Positions 1-9,598 of a stretch of DNA of 64,000 nt are shown here, piece by piece. The translations under genes were made by a program, and so were the position numbers. Origin of the DNA: Lysobacteraceae bacterium NML93-0793 (GTDB lineage: Bacteria; Pseudomonadota; Gammaproteobacteria; Xanthomonadales; Xanthomonadaceae); NCBI GenBank assembly GCA_002324875.1, contig NTJG01000003.1, positions 124,001-188,000 of the forward strand. The letters are read 5' to 3'. The notes under the pieces are model-generated. The model did no database searches. It was not told where the DNA came from and saw only the letters and a list, made by a program, of their open reading frames with translations. The first letter of the stretch is position 1, and each line of letters begins with the position of its first letter.

Positions 1-1
1 C

Positions 2-616
2 GCCGATCACGCCCGCGAAATGGGCGCCGAGGCGCCGGCCTCGAAGGCCGATCGTGGCACGCCGGTGTTCTTCGCCAAGCCGGCCGACGCCATCGTGACC
101 ACCGGCGATGTGCCCTATCCGACGGCCACGCGCGAGCTGCATCACGAAGTGGAACTGGTCGTCGCGCTCGGGCGCGATGCCCCGGCGGGCGAACTGTCCG
201 TCGATGAAGCGTCGGCGCTCGTCTACGGCTACGGCGTGGGCCTGGACCTCACCCGTCGCGACCTGCAGGCCGCCGCCAAGGCCAAGGGCCTGCCGTGGGA
301 CGTCGCCAAGGGATTCGACGCCTCGGCGCCGACCGGCGAACTGGTCCCGGCCGACGCAATCGGCGAACTGGCGCCGCGCCGGCTGTCGCTGCGGGTCAAC
401 GGCGAACTTCGCCAGTCCGCGACGCTCGACCAGCTGATCTGGGACGTGCCCGAGATCCTGCACGAACTGTCGAAGCTGTTCGCACTGCGCGCCGGCGATC
501 TGGTGTTCATGGGCACACCGGCCGGCGTGGCCGCACTGCAGCCGGGTGACACCTGCGAGGCGACGCTCGACGACGTGCTCGCGCTGCACTGCAGGATCAC
601 TCCGGCGTCGCTATAG
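2..616 (+). CDS. Fumarylacetoacetate hydrolase family protein (5' truncated)
   Basis: C-terminal catalytic part of an FAH-fold enzyme. Members of this family are cytosolic, Mg-dependent hydrolases, isomerases or decarboxylases acting on 2-oxo or diketo acids. The open frame runs off the left window edge and already reads ADHAREMGAEAP, the stretch that normally follows the start by about 20-30 residues, so the first ATG at 20 is probably internal. Metal-site signatures are visible: HHEVELVVALG (acidic ligands) and GYGVGLDLTRRDLQ (Asp ligand). The family-typical ending FMGTPAGVAALQPGD is present. The substrate cannot be told from the sequence. The next gene, mscL, starts 33 bases downstream with no obvious functional link. 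Confidence 0.9.
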   Translation, partial: ADHAREMGAEAPASKADRGTPVFFAKPADAIVTTGDVPYPTATRELHHEVELVVALGRDAPAGELSVDEASALVYGYGVGLDLTRRDLQAAAKAKGLPWDVAKGFDASAPTGELVPADAIGELAPRRLSLRVNGELRQSATLDQLIWDVPEILHELSKLFALRAGDLVFMGTPAGVAALQPGDTCEATLDDVLALHCRITPASL

Positions 617-649
617 TCGTCCGCGCTTCCCCTCAGCGCAGGAGTCACC

Positions 650-1090
650 ATGGGCATATTGGCCGAGTTCAAGGAATTCGCGGTTCGCGGCAACGTCATC
701 GATCTCGCCGTCGGCGTGGTCATCGGTGCCTCGTTCGGCAAGATTGTCACCGCACTGGTCGACAACATCATCATGCCGCCGGTCGGCCTGCTGATCGGTG
801 GCGTCGACTTCGCGGACTGGGCGATCACGCTGCGTGCCGCGACCATCGACGCGGCGACCGGCGAGGAGATCCCGGCCGTCACCATCGGCATCGGTATCTT
901 CATCAACACCATCATCCAGTTCACCATCGTCGCGTTCGCGATCTTCCTCGCGATCAAGTTCATCAACCGCCTGAAGCGCAAGCAGGCCGAGGCGCCCGAG
1001 CCGCAGAAGCCGGCCGAGCCGAGCGAGGAAGTGAAACTGCTGCGCGAGATCCGCGATTCGCTCAAGGGTCCGGGCGCTCCGGTGGGGTGA
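650..1090 (+). CDS. mscL: Large-conductance mechanosensitive channel MscL
   Basis: Inner-membrane homopentameric channel that opens under membrane tension and vents solutes after osmotic downshock. The 146 residues fit the family (about 130-150). Visible features are the N-terminal amphipathic helix ([14 protein letters not shown]), TM1 with [19 protein letters not shown], a periplasmic loop, TM2 ([22 protein letters not shown]) and the charged cytoplasmic C-terminal helix ending [13 protein letters not shown]. The ATG is preceded by a GCAGGAG ribosome site. A strong terminator hairpin follows about 35 bases after the stop, so it is probably monocistronic. Confidence 0.97.
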   Translation: MGILAEFKEFAVRGNVIDLAVGVVIGASFGKIVTALVDNIIMPPVGLLIGGVDFADWAITLRAATIDAATGEEIPAVTIGIGIFINTIIQFTIVAFAIFLAIKFINRLKRKQAEAPEPQKPAEPSEEVKLLREIRDSLKGPGAPVG

Positions 1091-1125
1091 GGCCACCGGC
1101 CACATCCGGCACATCGCATCCGACC

Positions 1126-1153
1126 GGGCCGCAGGCGACAATGCCTGCGGCCC
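1126..1153 (+). terminator. Rho-independent-like terminator after mscL
   Basis: Perfect 11-bp GC-rich stem (GGGCCGCAGGC / GCCTGCGGCCC) with a 6-base loop, followed by a T-rich stretch (GTTTCGTTT). It lies between mscL and the M28 peptidase gene and would insulate the two. Confidence 0.75.
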
Positions 1154-1181
1154 GTTTCGTTTCCACTTCCGGAGAGCACAC

Positions 1182-2612
1182 ATGCGCCCTGTTCTGTTTC
1201 TGAAGCCGCTCGTCGGCGCCCTGTTGTCGGGTGCCCTGCTGGCCGCCGCGCCGCTGTCCGCGCGTGATGTCCTGCCGCAGACGACGCTGGAGACCGCCGC
1301 GCAGTTGCGCGAGCGCGCGCTCGGCGACGCCACCGCGTATGCGTTGATCGAATCACTGACCACCGAGATCGGCCCGCGCCTGCCGGGCAGCGAAGCCGAC
1401 GCGCGCGCGGTCGAGTGGGCGAAAGCGCGGTTCGAAGCGCTCGGCTACGACAAGGTCTGGACCGAGCCGGTGACGTTTCCGAAGTGGGAACGGCGCAGCG
1501 AACACGCGGCCGTCGTCGGCGCGCATGCGCAGCCGCTGGTGATCACCGCACTGGGCGGCAGCCCCGCCGGCGATGTCACCGCGGCGCTCGTGCGCTTCGA
1601 CAGCATCGCCGCCCTGGAGGCGGCCGATCCTGCAGCGCTGCGCGGCAAGCTCGTCTTCGTCGACGTGCCGATGGCGCGTTCGCGCGACGGCAGCGGCTAC
1701 GGCGCCGCCGGCCCGGTGCGCAGCCGCGGGCCTTCAATCGCCGCGCGCAAGGGCGCGGCCGGCTATCTGATGCGCTCCATCGGCACCAGCCCGAATCGTG
1801 TGGCCAACACCGGCATCACCCGCTTCGATGCCGACGTCACGCCGATTCCTTCGGCGGCGATGTCGCTGCCCGACGCCGATCAGCTGACCCGACTGCTGCG
1901 GCGTGGACCGGTGCAGGTACACCTGGCGCTCGATGTGGGCTGGAACGGCGAGTACACCTCGCAGAACGTGATCGCCGAGATCACCGGTCGGGAACGTCCG
2001 GAGGAAATCGTGCTGATCGCCGGACATCTCGATTCCTGGGATCTGGGCACCGGCGCAGTCGACGATGCCTCGGGCGTGGGCATCACGATGGCGGCGGGTC
2101 ACCTGATCGCGCAGTTGCCGCAGCGTCCTCGGCGTACGGTGCGTGTGGTCGCGTTCGCCAACGAGGAACAGGGCCTGATCGGCGCACGCGCCTATGCCGA
2201 GGCGCACGGCGGCGCGGACGTGATCGCGCGTCACGTGATCGGCGCCGAGAGCGACTTCGGTGCCGGCCGCATCTACGGCTTCAATACCAGCGCACCGGCT
2301 GGTGAACGCGCCACCAGCGACGCGATCGCCGAGATGCTGCGTCCGCTCGGCATCGATTACCTGCAGGACAAGGGCAGCCCGGGCCCCGACATCTCGCCGC
2401 TCGCGGCCAGGGGCGGCGCCTGGGGCTGGCTGGGCCAGGACGGCACCGACTACTTCGACCTGCACCACAACGCCGACGACACCCTCGACAAGGTGGATCC
2501 CGACGCGGTCGCGCAGAACACCGCGGCCTACGCGGTATTCGCCTGGCTGGCGGCGGAATCCGAAGGTGGGTTCGGCAGCGCGCCGAAAACGGACGACGCG
2601 CCGGCGCACTGA
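1182..2612 (+). CDS. Secreted M28 family zinc metallopeptidase
   Basis: Aminopeptidase or carboxypeptidase-Q-like M28 enzyme, predicted to be exported: residues 1-27 form a signal peptide ending LLAAAPLSA. A PA-like insert domain (about residues 110-225) precedes the catalytic M28 core. Expected zinc-site residues are visible: HLDSWDLG (His and Asp), DDASG (bridging Asp), NEEQGL (catalytic Glu plus Glu ligand), ESDFG (Asp) and LHHNADDTLDKVD (His). The length of 476 residues is normal. The ATG is preceded by GGAGAG. The function is probably periplasmic peptide or dipeptide processing; the true substrate is not inferable. Confidence 0.93.
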   Translation: MRPVLFLKPLVGALLSGALLAAAPLSARDVLPQTTLETAAQLRERALGDATAYALIESLTTEIGPRLPGSEADARAVEWAKARFEALGYDKVWTEPVTFPKWERRSEHAAVVGAHAQPLVITALGGSPAGDVTAALVRFDSIAALEAADPAALRGKLVFVDVPMARSRDGSGYGAAGPVRSRGPSIAARKGAAGYLMRSIGTSPNRVANTGITRFDADVTPIPSAAMSLPDADQLTRLLRRGPVQVHLALDVGWNGEYTSQNVIAEITGRERPEEIVLIAGHLDSWDLGTGAVDDASGVGITMAAGHLIAQLPQRPRRTVRVVAFANEEQGLIGARAYAEAHGGADVIARHVIGAESDFGAGRIYGFNTSAPAGERATSDAIAEMLRPLGIDYLQDKGSPGPDISPLAARGGAWGWLGQDGTDYFDLHHNADDTLDKVDPDAVAQNTAAYAVFAWLAAESEGGFGSAPKTDDAPAH

Positions 2613-2642
2613 CGCCGGCGACGAAGGCCCTGCGGGCGTACG

Positions 2643-2678
2643 GCGGGCGCCGGGCGACGCGGAACAGCCGGCGCCCGC
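2643..2678. terminator. Hairpin between convergent genes
   Basis: An 11-bp perfect inverted repeat (GCGGGCGCCGG / CCGGCGCCCGC, 14-base loop) sits in the gap between the convergent M28 peptidase and methyltransferase genes. There is no T-tract, so it may end transcription in either direction or only act as an RNA stabiliser. Confidence 0.45.
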
Positions 2679-2744
2679 TCTCGGGCCGGCTTCAGGGTGC
2701 GCCGCCCACCGACGGCCCGTCCTCGAGGCGACGCCCGCGTGTCG

Positions 2745-3563
2745 TCAGCGGCGTGCGACGAGCACCCAGATCCCGTGCGGCAGTCCACGCGCCGGGTCAC
2801 GCACGTAGCGCAGATGCGCGGAGGAGAAGCCGGCGCCGGTGAGCAACGCGGGCAGATCCCAACCGAAGTGGTGGAAGCACACGACGCCGCCTCCGAGCGG
2901 ATCGCCGTGGTACTCCGGTGGTGCGTGGAAGACGATGTCGCCGCGGGGGTCCAGCGAGGCGATCCGGGCGCTGACCGCAGCATCCTGGTAGAACGGAACC
3001 GTCGCGACGAGCCAGCCGCCGGGCCTGAGCACACGCGCAAGCTCACGGAATGCGGCCGTCGCATCGGGGACGTGCTCGAGGACATCCAGGCTCGCGACCG
3101 CATCCAGCGACGCATCCGCATCGCGAAGCCGGGTGACGTCGCCGTGGCGAATCCGCTGCAGGACACCGTGTCGCCAGAGCCACAGCATCAGCCTCAGGCG
3201 CCGCCAGCGCCGGCTGACGTACTCCGAGCCGATGGTCGCCGGAAACCGGCGACGCAGTGCGATGTAGAGCGGGCTCGCCTGTTCGGTCAGGTAGACGCAC
3301 CGCGACGACGCACCGTCGAGGCACTCGGTCAGTACGCGAGCGACGGCACGCTGGCGCGCCATGCACCCGCACGCTCTGCAATGCAGACCCTCCCGGGTGT
3401 CGGCCGCGTGTTGGACCGGGTGGAAGCCATCCGCGCGGCCGCAGGCATCACAGATGCCCGCCAGCGGTGCGCCCACCGGCGGCAGCCGGTCGTCGGCGAG
3501 AACACGGTGCGCATCGGATCGCCACGCCTCGGCCGTCGCCCAGCCGACGTCTAGCGCCGACAT
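2745..3563 (-). CDS. Class I SAM-dependent methyltransferase with Cys4 motif
   Basis: Small-molecule-type methyltransferase of unknown substrate. The N terminus has a likely zinc knuckle (CDACGRADGF... then HCRACGCMARQR, two CxxC pairs). A Rossmann methyltransferase domain follows with the late motifs ASLDVLEHVPDATAAFRELARVL and PGGWLVATVPFY typical of the Methyltransf_11 type. The ATG at 3563 gives MSALDVG and overlaps the 3' end of the upstream TrmH-like gene by a few bases, suggesting co-transcription with it. A longer TTG start at 3572 is less likely. Function beyond methyl transfer is unknown. Confidence 0.85.
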   Translation of the reverse strand: MSALDVGWATAEAWRSDAHRVLADDRLPPVGAPLAGICDACGRADGFHPVQHAADTREGLHCRACGCMARQRAVARVLTECLDGASSRCVYLTEQASPLYIALRRRFPATIGSEYVSRRWRRLRLMLWLWRHGVLQRIRHGDVTRLRDADASLDAVASLDVLEHVPDATAAFRELARVLRPGGWLVATVPFYQDAAVSARIASLDPRGDIVFHAPPEYHGDPLGGGVVCFHHFGWDLPALLTGAGFSSAHLRYVRDPARGLPHGIWVLVARR

Positions 3564-4417
3564 GCCGCCCAATGCGCCAGCAGCACCGCGGTCGCCGCCG
3601 ACACGTTGAGGCTTTCGACCCGGCCGCTGCCGGGAATCCCCAGACGCAGATCGCAGGCGTTGGCGAGGTCCGCATCCATGCCCTCACCTTCGGCGCCGAG
3701 CACGTAGACCAGGCGTTCGGGCAGACGCGTGGCGAACAGATCGTCACCGCCGCGCACGACCGTCGCGGCGAGCGCGAAGCCGGCACTGCGCAGCTGCGCC
3801 AGCGCGTTGTCCTCGCGCCCCAGGCGCACGAACGGCACCGCCTCGGCGCCGCCTTCGGCGACGCGCGCCGCAGCGCCCGACAGCGCCAGCGGCGAGGTCT
3901 TGGGCAACAGCACGGCGGACACGCCGAAGTGCGCCGCCGAACGCAGGATCGCGCCGAGATTGTGCGGATTGCCCACACCGTCGAGCCACAGCGCGCACGC
4001 GGGTCCCGCCGGCAGGGACTGCAACCATGCGCCGAGGGACTGCGGCGCCTCCCGCAGCACGTCGGCAACGACGCCCTCGTGGTGCGCGCTCGCCGCCAGC
4101 TTGCGCAGATCCTCTTCGGCGACGACGCGGTAGCCGACGCGATTCGCCGCGCACCATTTCAGCAGCGGCTGCAGCTGCGGAATCCTTGCCTCGAGCAGAT
4201 AGACCTTGCGGATCGCCTCCGGGCGACGCGCGAACACCGCGTCGATGGCATTGCGGCCGTACAGGCGCAGTTCGCGCGGGCCACCGTCCTCGGGCGTTGC
4301 GGCGGACTCGACCGCAGCCGGGGCCGCGGCCGCGGACGCAGGGGCGGCGCGACGGCCCCATGGCGAGCTGCCGCCGTCCCGGTTGCCGCCACGCGAACCA
4401 TACGGAGACCGGGTCAT
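3551..4417 (-). CDS. TrmH/SpoU-family RNA 2'-O-methyltransferase
   Basis: SPOUT-fold enzyme that methylates ribose 2'-OH in rRNA or tRNA using SAM. After a Gly/Ala-rich, probably disordered N terminus (about 45 residues) there is a substrate-binding domain (ELRLYGRNAIDAVFARRP) and the three SpoU motifs: NPHNLGAILRSAAHFG, YVLGAEGEGM and VESLNVSAATAVLL. It resembles RlmB, but the N terminus and sequence do not let me assign the target nucleotide. The start ATG shares an ATGA overlap with the stop of the upstream symporter gene, implying translational coupling. Confidence 0.9.
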   Translation of the reverse strand: MTRSPYGSRGGNRDGGSSPWGRRAAPASAAAAPAAVESAATPEDGGPRELRLYGRNAIDAVFARRPEAIRKVYLLEARIPQLQPLLKWCAANRVGYRVVAEEDLRKLAASAHHEGVVADVLREAPQSLGAWLQSLPAGPACALWLDGVGNPHNLGAILRSAAHFGVSAVLLPKTSPLALSGAAARVAEGGAEAVPFVRLGREDNALAQLRSAGFALAATVVRGGDDLFATRLPERLVYVLGAEGEGMDADLANACDLRLGIPGSGRVESLNVSAATAVLLAHWAACRR

Positions 4418-5850
4418 CGGTTGATCGTCCGCCACAGCTCCGCATTGCGGATGCCGAGCTTGTCGGGATCGAACACCGGGTCGAGTCCGAGCTTCTGCTG
4501 GGCCTCGTAGTCGCGCAGCGACACCAGCGCCGGCTTCTGCAGGATCAGGATCGCGATGATGTTGAGCCAGGCCATCAGGCCGACGCCGATGTCGCCGAGC
4601 GTCCACGCCATCTCCGCCGTCCGGATGCAGCCGAACGTCACCGCAGCCAGCAACACGAAACGCAGCGCGTAGATCAGCCACGGACGATGCACGCGACGGT
4701 TGATGTAGGCGATGTTGGTCTCGGCCATGTAGTAGTACGCGATGATCGTGGTGAACGCGAAGAAGAACAGCGCCAGCGCCACGAAGCTCGCGCCCCAGCC
4801 GGGCAGCACCGATTCGACCGCGGCCTGCGCATAGCCGGGACCGACGGCGATGCCGGGCAAGGCCTCGCGCAGCATGTCACCGGCGGGGGCGATCACGTTG
4901 TACATGCCGGTCGAGAGAATCATGAAGGCCGTCGCCGAACACACCAGCAGCGTGTCGACGTAGACCGAGAACGCCTGCACCAGGCCCTGCTTGGCCGGGT
5001 GCGAGACTTCGGCCGCAGCCGCATGGTGCGGGCCCGTGCCCTGCCCGGCCTCGTTGGAGTAGATGCCGCGCTTGACGCCCCATTCGATCGCCAGGCCGAT
5101 CACCGCGCCGATGCCGGCCTCGAGACCGAACGCGCTGCGCAGGATCAGGCCGAACATCTCCGGCAGCGCGTTCGCGTTGAGGAGCATGATCACCAGCGCG
5201 ATCAGCATGTAGGCCAGCGCCATGAACGGCACGACCACCTCGGCGAAGCGCGCGATGCGCTTGACGCCGCCGAAGATGATGAAGCCCAGGCCGATCACCA
5301 CGATGGACGCGGTCACCGCCGGGGCCACGCCCCAGGCGTTCTGTGCCGCCGCGGCGATGCCGTTGGCCTGCACGCCGGGCAGCAGGAAGCCGGCCGCGAT
5401 GATGGTCACGATGGCGAAGATCCACGCGTACCAGCGCTGGCCCATCGCCTTCTCGATGAAGTACGCCGGCCCACCGCGATAGCGGCCGTTGTCGTCCTTC
5501 TCCTTGTAGATCTGCGCCAGCGTCGATTCGATGTAGGCCGTCGATGCGCCGAGAAACGCCATCACCCACATCCAGAACACCGCACCCGGACCGCCGAACG
5601 CGATTGCGGTCGCGACGCCGGCGATGTTGCCGATGCCGACACGGCCCGACAGCGACATCGCCAGCGCCTGGAACGAGGACACGCCGGCCTCGGATTTGCC
5701 GCCTGCCAGCATCAGCCGGATCATCTCGCCGAACTGGCGGATCTGCACGAAGCGCGTGCGGACCGAGAAGTACAGGCCGGCGCCGAGGCACAGCCAGACC
5801 AGCGGTGGACTCCAGACGTAGCCGTTGAGGGTGTTGACGAAGGTTTCCAC
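4414..5850 (-). CDS. Alanine/glycine:cation symporter (AGCS family)
   Basis: Inner-membrane sodium-coupled amino-acid importer. The sequence is strongly hydrophobic with about 10-11 membrane segments and carries the AGCS hallmarks: FQALAMSLSGRVGIGNIAGVATAIAFGGPGA near residue 80 in pieces, GGPAYF, GVKRGIYSNEAGQGTGPHHAAAAEVSHP and the late AETNIAYI region. I prefer the GTG at 5850 because a good GGGGAG ribosome site lies just upstream. A TTG at 5904 would add 18 residues without such a site. The gene is coupled to the TrmH-like methylase by an ATGA overlap. Confidence 0.93.
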   Translation of the reverse strand: METFVNTLNGYVWSPPLVWLCLGAGLYFSVRTRFVQIRQFGEMIRLMLAGGKSEAGVSSFQALAMSLSGRVGIGNIAGVATAIAFGGPGAVFWMWVMAFLGASTAYIESTLAQIYKEKDDNGRYRGGPAYFIEKAMGQRWYAWIFAIVTIIAAGFLLPGVQANGIAAAAQNAWGVAPAVTASIVVIGLGFIIFGGVKRIARFAEVVVPFMALAYMLIALVIMLLNANALPEMFGLILRSAFGLEAGIGAVIGLAIEWGVKRGIYSNEAGQGTGPHHAAAAEVSHPAKQGLVQAFSVYVDTLLVCSATAFMILSTGMYNVIAPAGDMLREALPGIAVGPGYAQAAVESVLPGWGASFVALALFFFAFTTIIAYYYMAETNIAYINRRVHRPWLIYALRFVLLAAVTFGCIRTAEMAWTLGDIGVGLMAWLNIIAILILQKPALVSLRDYEAQQKLGLDPVFDPDKLGIRNAELWRTINR

Positions 5851-5928
5851 GCAGAGCTCCCCGGTTGGTGCGACGTCGACGCCGCTGACCGGATTCTCAC
5901 CCAAGCGCGCCCAATCGCGAAACGCGCC

Positions 5929-6471
5929 TCAGCGCAGCAGGCCGAACACGCGCAGATCGTGCAGGCCATCGGGCTTGCGGATCGCGTGGCGCAGGCGTCC
6001 TTCCTCGACGAAGCCGTTGGCTTCGAGCACCCGGGCGGAGGCCGGATTGATGTCGAGTACGGCGGCCTGCAGCCGCGTGAGCGACAGCGCCTGCATGACC
6101 CACGGGACGTAGACGGAGACGACGCGACGCATGACGCCGCGATTCCAGTGGGCGCGGCCCAGCCAGTAGCCGAGCTCGGCCGAATGCGCCCGCTCGCCGG
6201 CCGCCGCATGACGCACGCCGATGCTGCCGCAGGCCTCGCCGTCGATCTCGATCGCGAGCACGGGCGCGTCGAGGTCCACGATGCGCCCGGCGAGAAACGC
6301 CTCGCCATCGGCGCGGGTATAGGGATGCGGAAACCGGTCGCTGAGACCGCGGACGATCATCGGATCGTCCGCGTGCCGAAGAAGTGCGTCGAGATCGCCG
6401 GCGCACCAGCGACGCAGCACGAAGCCGTCGCCGTGTATGCGCACGCCGCCCCAGCGCGCGGAATCAGGCAT
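5929..6471 (-). CDS. GNAT family N-acetyltransferase (RimJ/RimL type)
   Basis: 180-residue acetyltransferase of the Acetyltransf_3 type, which transfers acetyl from acetyl-CoA to an amine such as a protein N terminus or small molecule. Visible features are an N-terminal strand (GFVLRRWCAGDLDALLRHADDP), a beta4-beta5 region with AELGYWLGRAHWNRGVM (acetyl-CoA-binding region) and ARVLEANGFVEEGRLRHAI, the classic helix-4/strand-6 ending. The start overlaps the last 8 bases of the RND permease gene, so it is probably in the efflux operon. Substrate unknown. Confidence 0.9.
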   Translation of the reverse strand: MPDSARWGGVRIHGDGFVLRRWCAGDLDALLRHADDPMIVRGLSDRFPHPYTRADGEAFLAGRIVDLDAPVLAIEIDGEACGSIGVRHAAAGERAHSAELGYWLGRAHWNRGVMRRVVSVYVPWVMQALSLTRLQAAVLDINPASARVLEANGFVEEGRLRHAIRKPDGLHDLRVFGLLR

Positions 6472-9400
6472 GGCCGCCCACGGAGGGCGTCTCGGCCTCC
6501 AGGCGCTCGAGTTCCTGCGCCAACGCCTCCGGCGAGCGCGTGAACGGCGCCAGCAGCGCGTAGAACGCCGGCACGACGAACAGCGACAGCAGGGTGGAGA
6601 ACGCGACGCCGAAGATGATCACCACGCCGATCGTCGCGCGGCTGGCCGAACCCGGCCCGCCGGCGACCACCAGCGGCACGGCGCCGACGATGGTGGCGGC
6701 CGCGGTCATCAGGATCGGACGCAGGCGCACCTTCGCCGCCTCGGTGATCGCATCGCGCACATCGCGCCCGTCGTCACGCAACTGGTTGGCGAACTCGACG
6801 ATCAGGATGCCGTTCTTCGCCGCCAGACCGATCAGCATGACGATGCCGATCTGGCTGAAGAGATTCAGCGTGCCTCCTGTCGCCCAGAGGCCGAGCAGCG
6901 CGCCGAGCACCGCGAGCGGCACGGTCAGCATGATCACCAGCGGATGGATGAAGCTCTCGAACTGCGCCGCCAGCACCAGATAGACGATCAGCAGCGCCAT
7001 CGTGAAGGTCAGCAGCACCGCGCCGCCGGCTTCCTGGAACTCACGGCTCTCGCCCTTCCAGTCGATTTGCGCGTAGTCGGGCAGTTCCTCGGCCGCGACC
7101 TGGCGGGTCCACTCCAGGGCTTCGCTCATCGTGTAGCCCGGCGCCAGGCCGGCGGCGATGGTGATCGCGCGCAGCCGGTTGAAGCGGTTGAAGCTGCCCG
7201 GCTCGGCCACCTCGCTCAGCGTCACCAGGTTCGACAGCGGCACCAGCGCACCGTCACGGCCGCGGACGAAGGTGTCCTGCAGATCCGATGGCGACATGCG
7301 GCGCTCGCGCCCGGCCTGCAACAGCACGTCGTATTCCTCGCCGCTGTCGACGAACGTCGTGACCTGGCGCGAGCCCATCATCGTCTCGAGCGTGCGCCCG
7401 ATCTCCTGCACCGACACGCCGAGATCGGACGCGCGCGCGCGGTCGATGTCCACGCGCATCTGCGGCCGGGTTTCCTTGTAGTCGGAATCCGGATCCTGGA
7501 TGCCCGGGTTCTCGCGCATGCGCGCGAGCATGCGGTCGCGCCACTGCGCGATTTCCGCGTAGTCCGGGCCGCCGAGCACCAGCTGGTAGCGCTGACCGCG
7601 ACTGCTGACCAGACCACCGGGCACGTTGGCGCGCACCTGCACGCCGGGCAACGTGGCGAACTCCGCGCGCAGGCTCTCGACCACCTGGCTGGTGGGCACA
7701 TCGCGATCGCGCCAGTCCTGCAGGAACACGATGACCTGGCCCGTGTGCATGTCTTCGCTGCCGCCCCAGCCGCGCGGCACACGCGAGTTGGCGCGCTGGA
7801 TCGGCTGATCGTCACCGACGTAGCGGGCGAAGATCTGCTCGACCTGCTGCATCTGCGCCACGGTGTAGTCGTACCCCGCGCCCTCGGGACCATCCACGCC
7901 GACGAAGAAGCGGCCGCGGTCCTCGGCCGGCGACAGCTCGCTGGGCACGCGCCAGAACAGCAGCAGCGCCGCGGTCACGCAGACGGCGATCGCCACCGCC
8001 ATCAGCGCGATCAACCGTCCGCGCCGCAGGTTCACCAGCGCAGCGACACGGCTGCCGTAGCGCGCGCTCAACGCATCGAGATGACGCGCGGTCCAGGCGT
8101 TGAAGCCCTTCGGCGTTTCGTGACGACGCACGAGCTTGGAGCACATCATCGGCGTCAAGGTCAGCGCGATGAACGCCGACAGTGCCACCGCGCCGGCCAG
8201 GGTGACCGACAGCTCGCGGAACAGGCGTCCGGAATTGCCTTCCATGAAGCCCACCGGCAGGAACACCGCCACCAGCACCGCGGTCGTCGCGATCACCGCG
8301 AACGCCACCTGCGCCGTACCGCGCCGGGCGGCGACGATCGGCGGCTCGCCGAGATCGGCGCGGCGCTGGACGTTCTCCAGCACGATGATCGCGTCGTCCA
8401 CCACGAGGCCGATGCACAGCACCAGGGCCAGCAGGGTCAGCAGGTTGATCGAGAACCCGAACGCGTACAGCGCGGTGAACGCCGCCACCAGACACACCGG
8501 CGCGGTCACGGCCGGAATGATCGCCGCGCGCAGGCTGCCGAGGAACAGCCAGATGACCACGAACACCAGGGCCATCGCCTCGAACAGGGTCCAGTAGACG
8601 CGGGTGATCGCCGCATCGATGAACACCGTATTGTCGGCGGCGACGAAGATCTCGGTGCCTTCGGGCAGCGTGCCCTGGATGCGCTCGGCCTCGGCGCGCG
8701 CCGCCCGGGCGACGTCGAGTGCGTTCGCGGTCGAGGTGCGCACGATGCCCAGGCCGACGTTCGGCACCGAGTTGCTGCGCATGTAGGAGCGCCGCTCGGC
8801 CGAGCCCAGCTCGATGATGGCGACATCGCCCATGCGGATCACGTAGCCGTCGTCGCCGCGGCGCACCGGAATCTGTGCGAACTGTCCGGGTTCGCGATAG
8901 CCGCGCTCCACACGCAGGGTGAAGTCGCGCGTCGCCGATTCGATGCGGCCGGCCGGCAGTTCGACGTTCTCGGCGCGCAGCGCCGATTCGACGTCGGTCG
9001 CGGTGACGCCGCGCGCGGTCATCGCGTCACGATCGAGCCAGATGCGCATCGCGTAACGCTGGCCGCCGCTGAGCTGCACGCGGGCGACGCCATCGAGCGA
9101 GGACAGGCGATCGAGGATGTAGCGATCGGTGTAGTCGGTCAGCTCGAGCGTGTTCATCGTGCTCGAACGCAGGTTCAGCCACAGGATCGCGTCGGCGTCG
9201 GCCTCGACCTTGGAGATCTCCGGCGGATCGGCCTCCACCGGCATGCGGTCGGCGACCCGGCTGATCGCATCGCGCACGTCATTGGCCGCGGCCTCGATGT
9301 CGCGGCTGAGGTTGAACTCGATGGTGACGTCGGAGCGCCCGTTGCGGCTGCGCGACTCGATCGTGCGGATGCCTTCGATGCCGGCCAGTGCGTCCTCGAG

Positions 9401-9598
9401 GATCTGGGTGATGCGCGTCTCCACGACCGCGGCCGACGCGCCGGGATAGGAGACGTCGACCGAGACGATCGGCGGATCGATGTTCGGCAGCTCGCGCAGC
9501 GTCAGCCGGCTGAAGGACATGATGCCGAGCACCACCAGCAGCAGGCTGATGACGACCGCGAACACCGGCCGCTTGATGGAGACATCGGACATCTTCAT
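6464..9598 (-). CDS. RND multidrug efflux permease (HAE-1/AcrB-like)
   Basis: Proton-driven inner-membrane pump of a tripartite efflux system. Its 1044 residues match the family. The start MKMSDVSIKRPVFAVVISLLLVVLG is characteristic. Twelve membrane segments frame two large periplasmic loops. TM4 carries the proton-relay pair in VDDAIIVLENVQRRAD, and the C-terminal half has the AAKNGILIVEFANQLRDDG motif. It lies directly downstream of, and overlaps by 4 bases, the periplasmic adaptor gene. No outer-membrane TolC gene or local regulator is visible here, so the channel must come from elsewhere. Substrates cannot be predicted. Confidence 0.96.
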   Translation of the reverse strand: MKMSDVSIKRPVFAVVISLLLVVLGIMSFSRLTLRELPNIDPPIVSVDVSYPGASAAVVETRITQILEDALAGIEGIRTIESRSRNGRSDVTIEFNLSRDIEAAANDVRDAISRVADRMPVEADPPEISKVEADADAILWLNLRSSTMNTLELTDYTDRYILDRLSSLDGVARVQLSGGQRYAMRIWLDRDAMTARGVTATDVESALRAENVELPAGRIESATRDFTLRVERGYREPGQFAQIPVRRGDDGYVIRMGDVAIIELGSAERRSYMRSNSVPNVGLGIVRTSTANALDVARAARAEAERIQGTLPEGTEIFVAADNTVFIDAAITRVYWTLFEAMALVFVVIWLFLGSLRAAIIPAVTAPVCLVAAFTALYAFGFSINLLTLLALVLCIGLVVDDAIIVLENVQRRADLGEPPIVAARRGTAQVAFAVIATTAVLVAVFLPVGFMEGNSGRLFRELSVTLAGAVALSAFIALTLTPMMCSKLVRRHETPKGFNAWTARHLDALSARYGSRVAALVNLRRGRLIALMAVAIAVCVTAALLLFWRVPSELSPAEDRGRFFVGVDGPEGAGYDYTVAQMQQVEQIFARYVGDDQPIQRANSRVPRGWGGSEDMHTGQVIVFLQDWRDRDVPTSQVVESLRAEFATLPGVQVRANVPGGLVSSRGQRYQLVLGGPDYAEIAQWRDRMLARMRENPGIQDPDSDYKETRPQMRVDIDRARASDLGVSVQEIGRTLETMMGSRQVTTFVDSGEEYDVLLQAGRERRMSPSDLQDTFVRGRDGALVPLSNLVTLSEVAEPGSFNRFNRLRAITIAAGLAPGYTMSEALEWTRQVAAEELPDYAQIDWKGESREFQEAGGAVLLTFTMALLIVYLVLAAQFESFIHPLVIMLTVPLAVLGALLGLWATGGTLNLFSQIGIVMLIGLAAKNGILIVEFANQLRDDGRDVRDAITEAAKVRLRPILMTAAATIVGAVPLVVAGGPGSASRATIGVVIIFGVAFSTLLSLFVVPAFYALLAPFTRSPEALAQELERLEAETPSVGGHA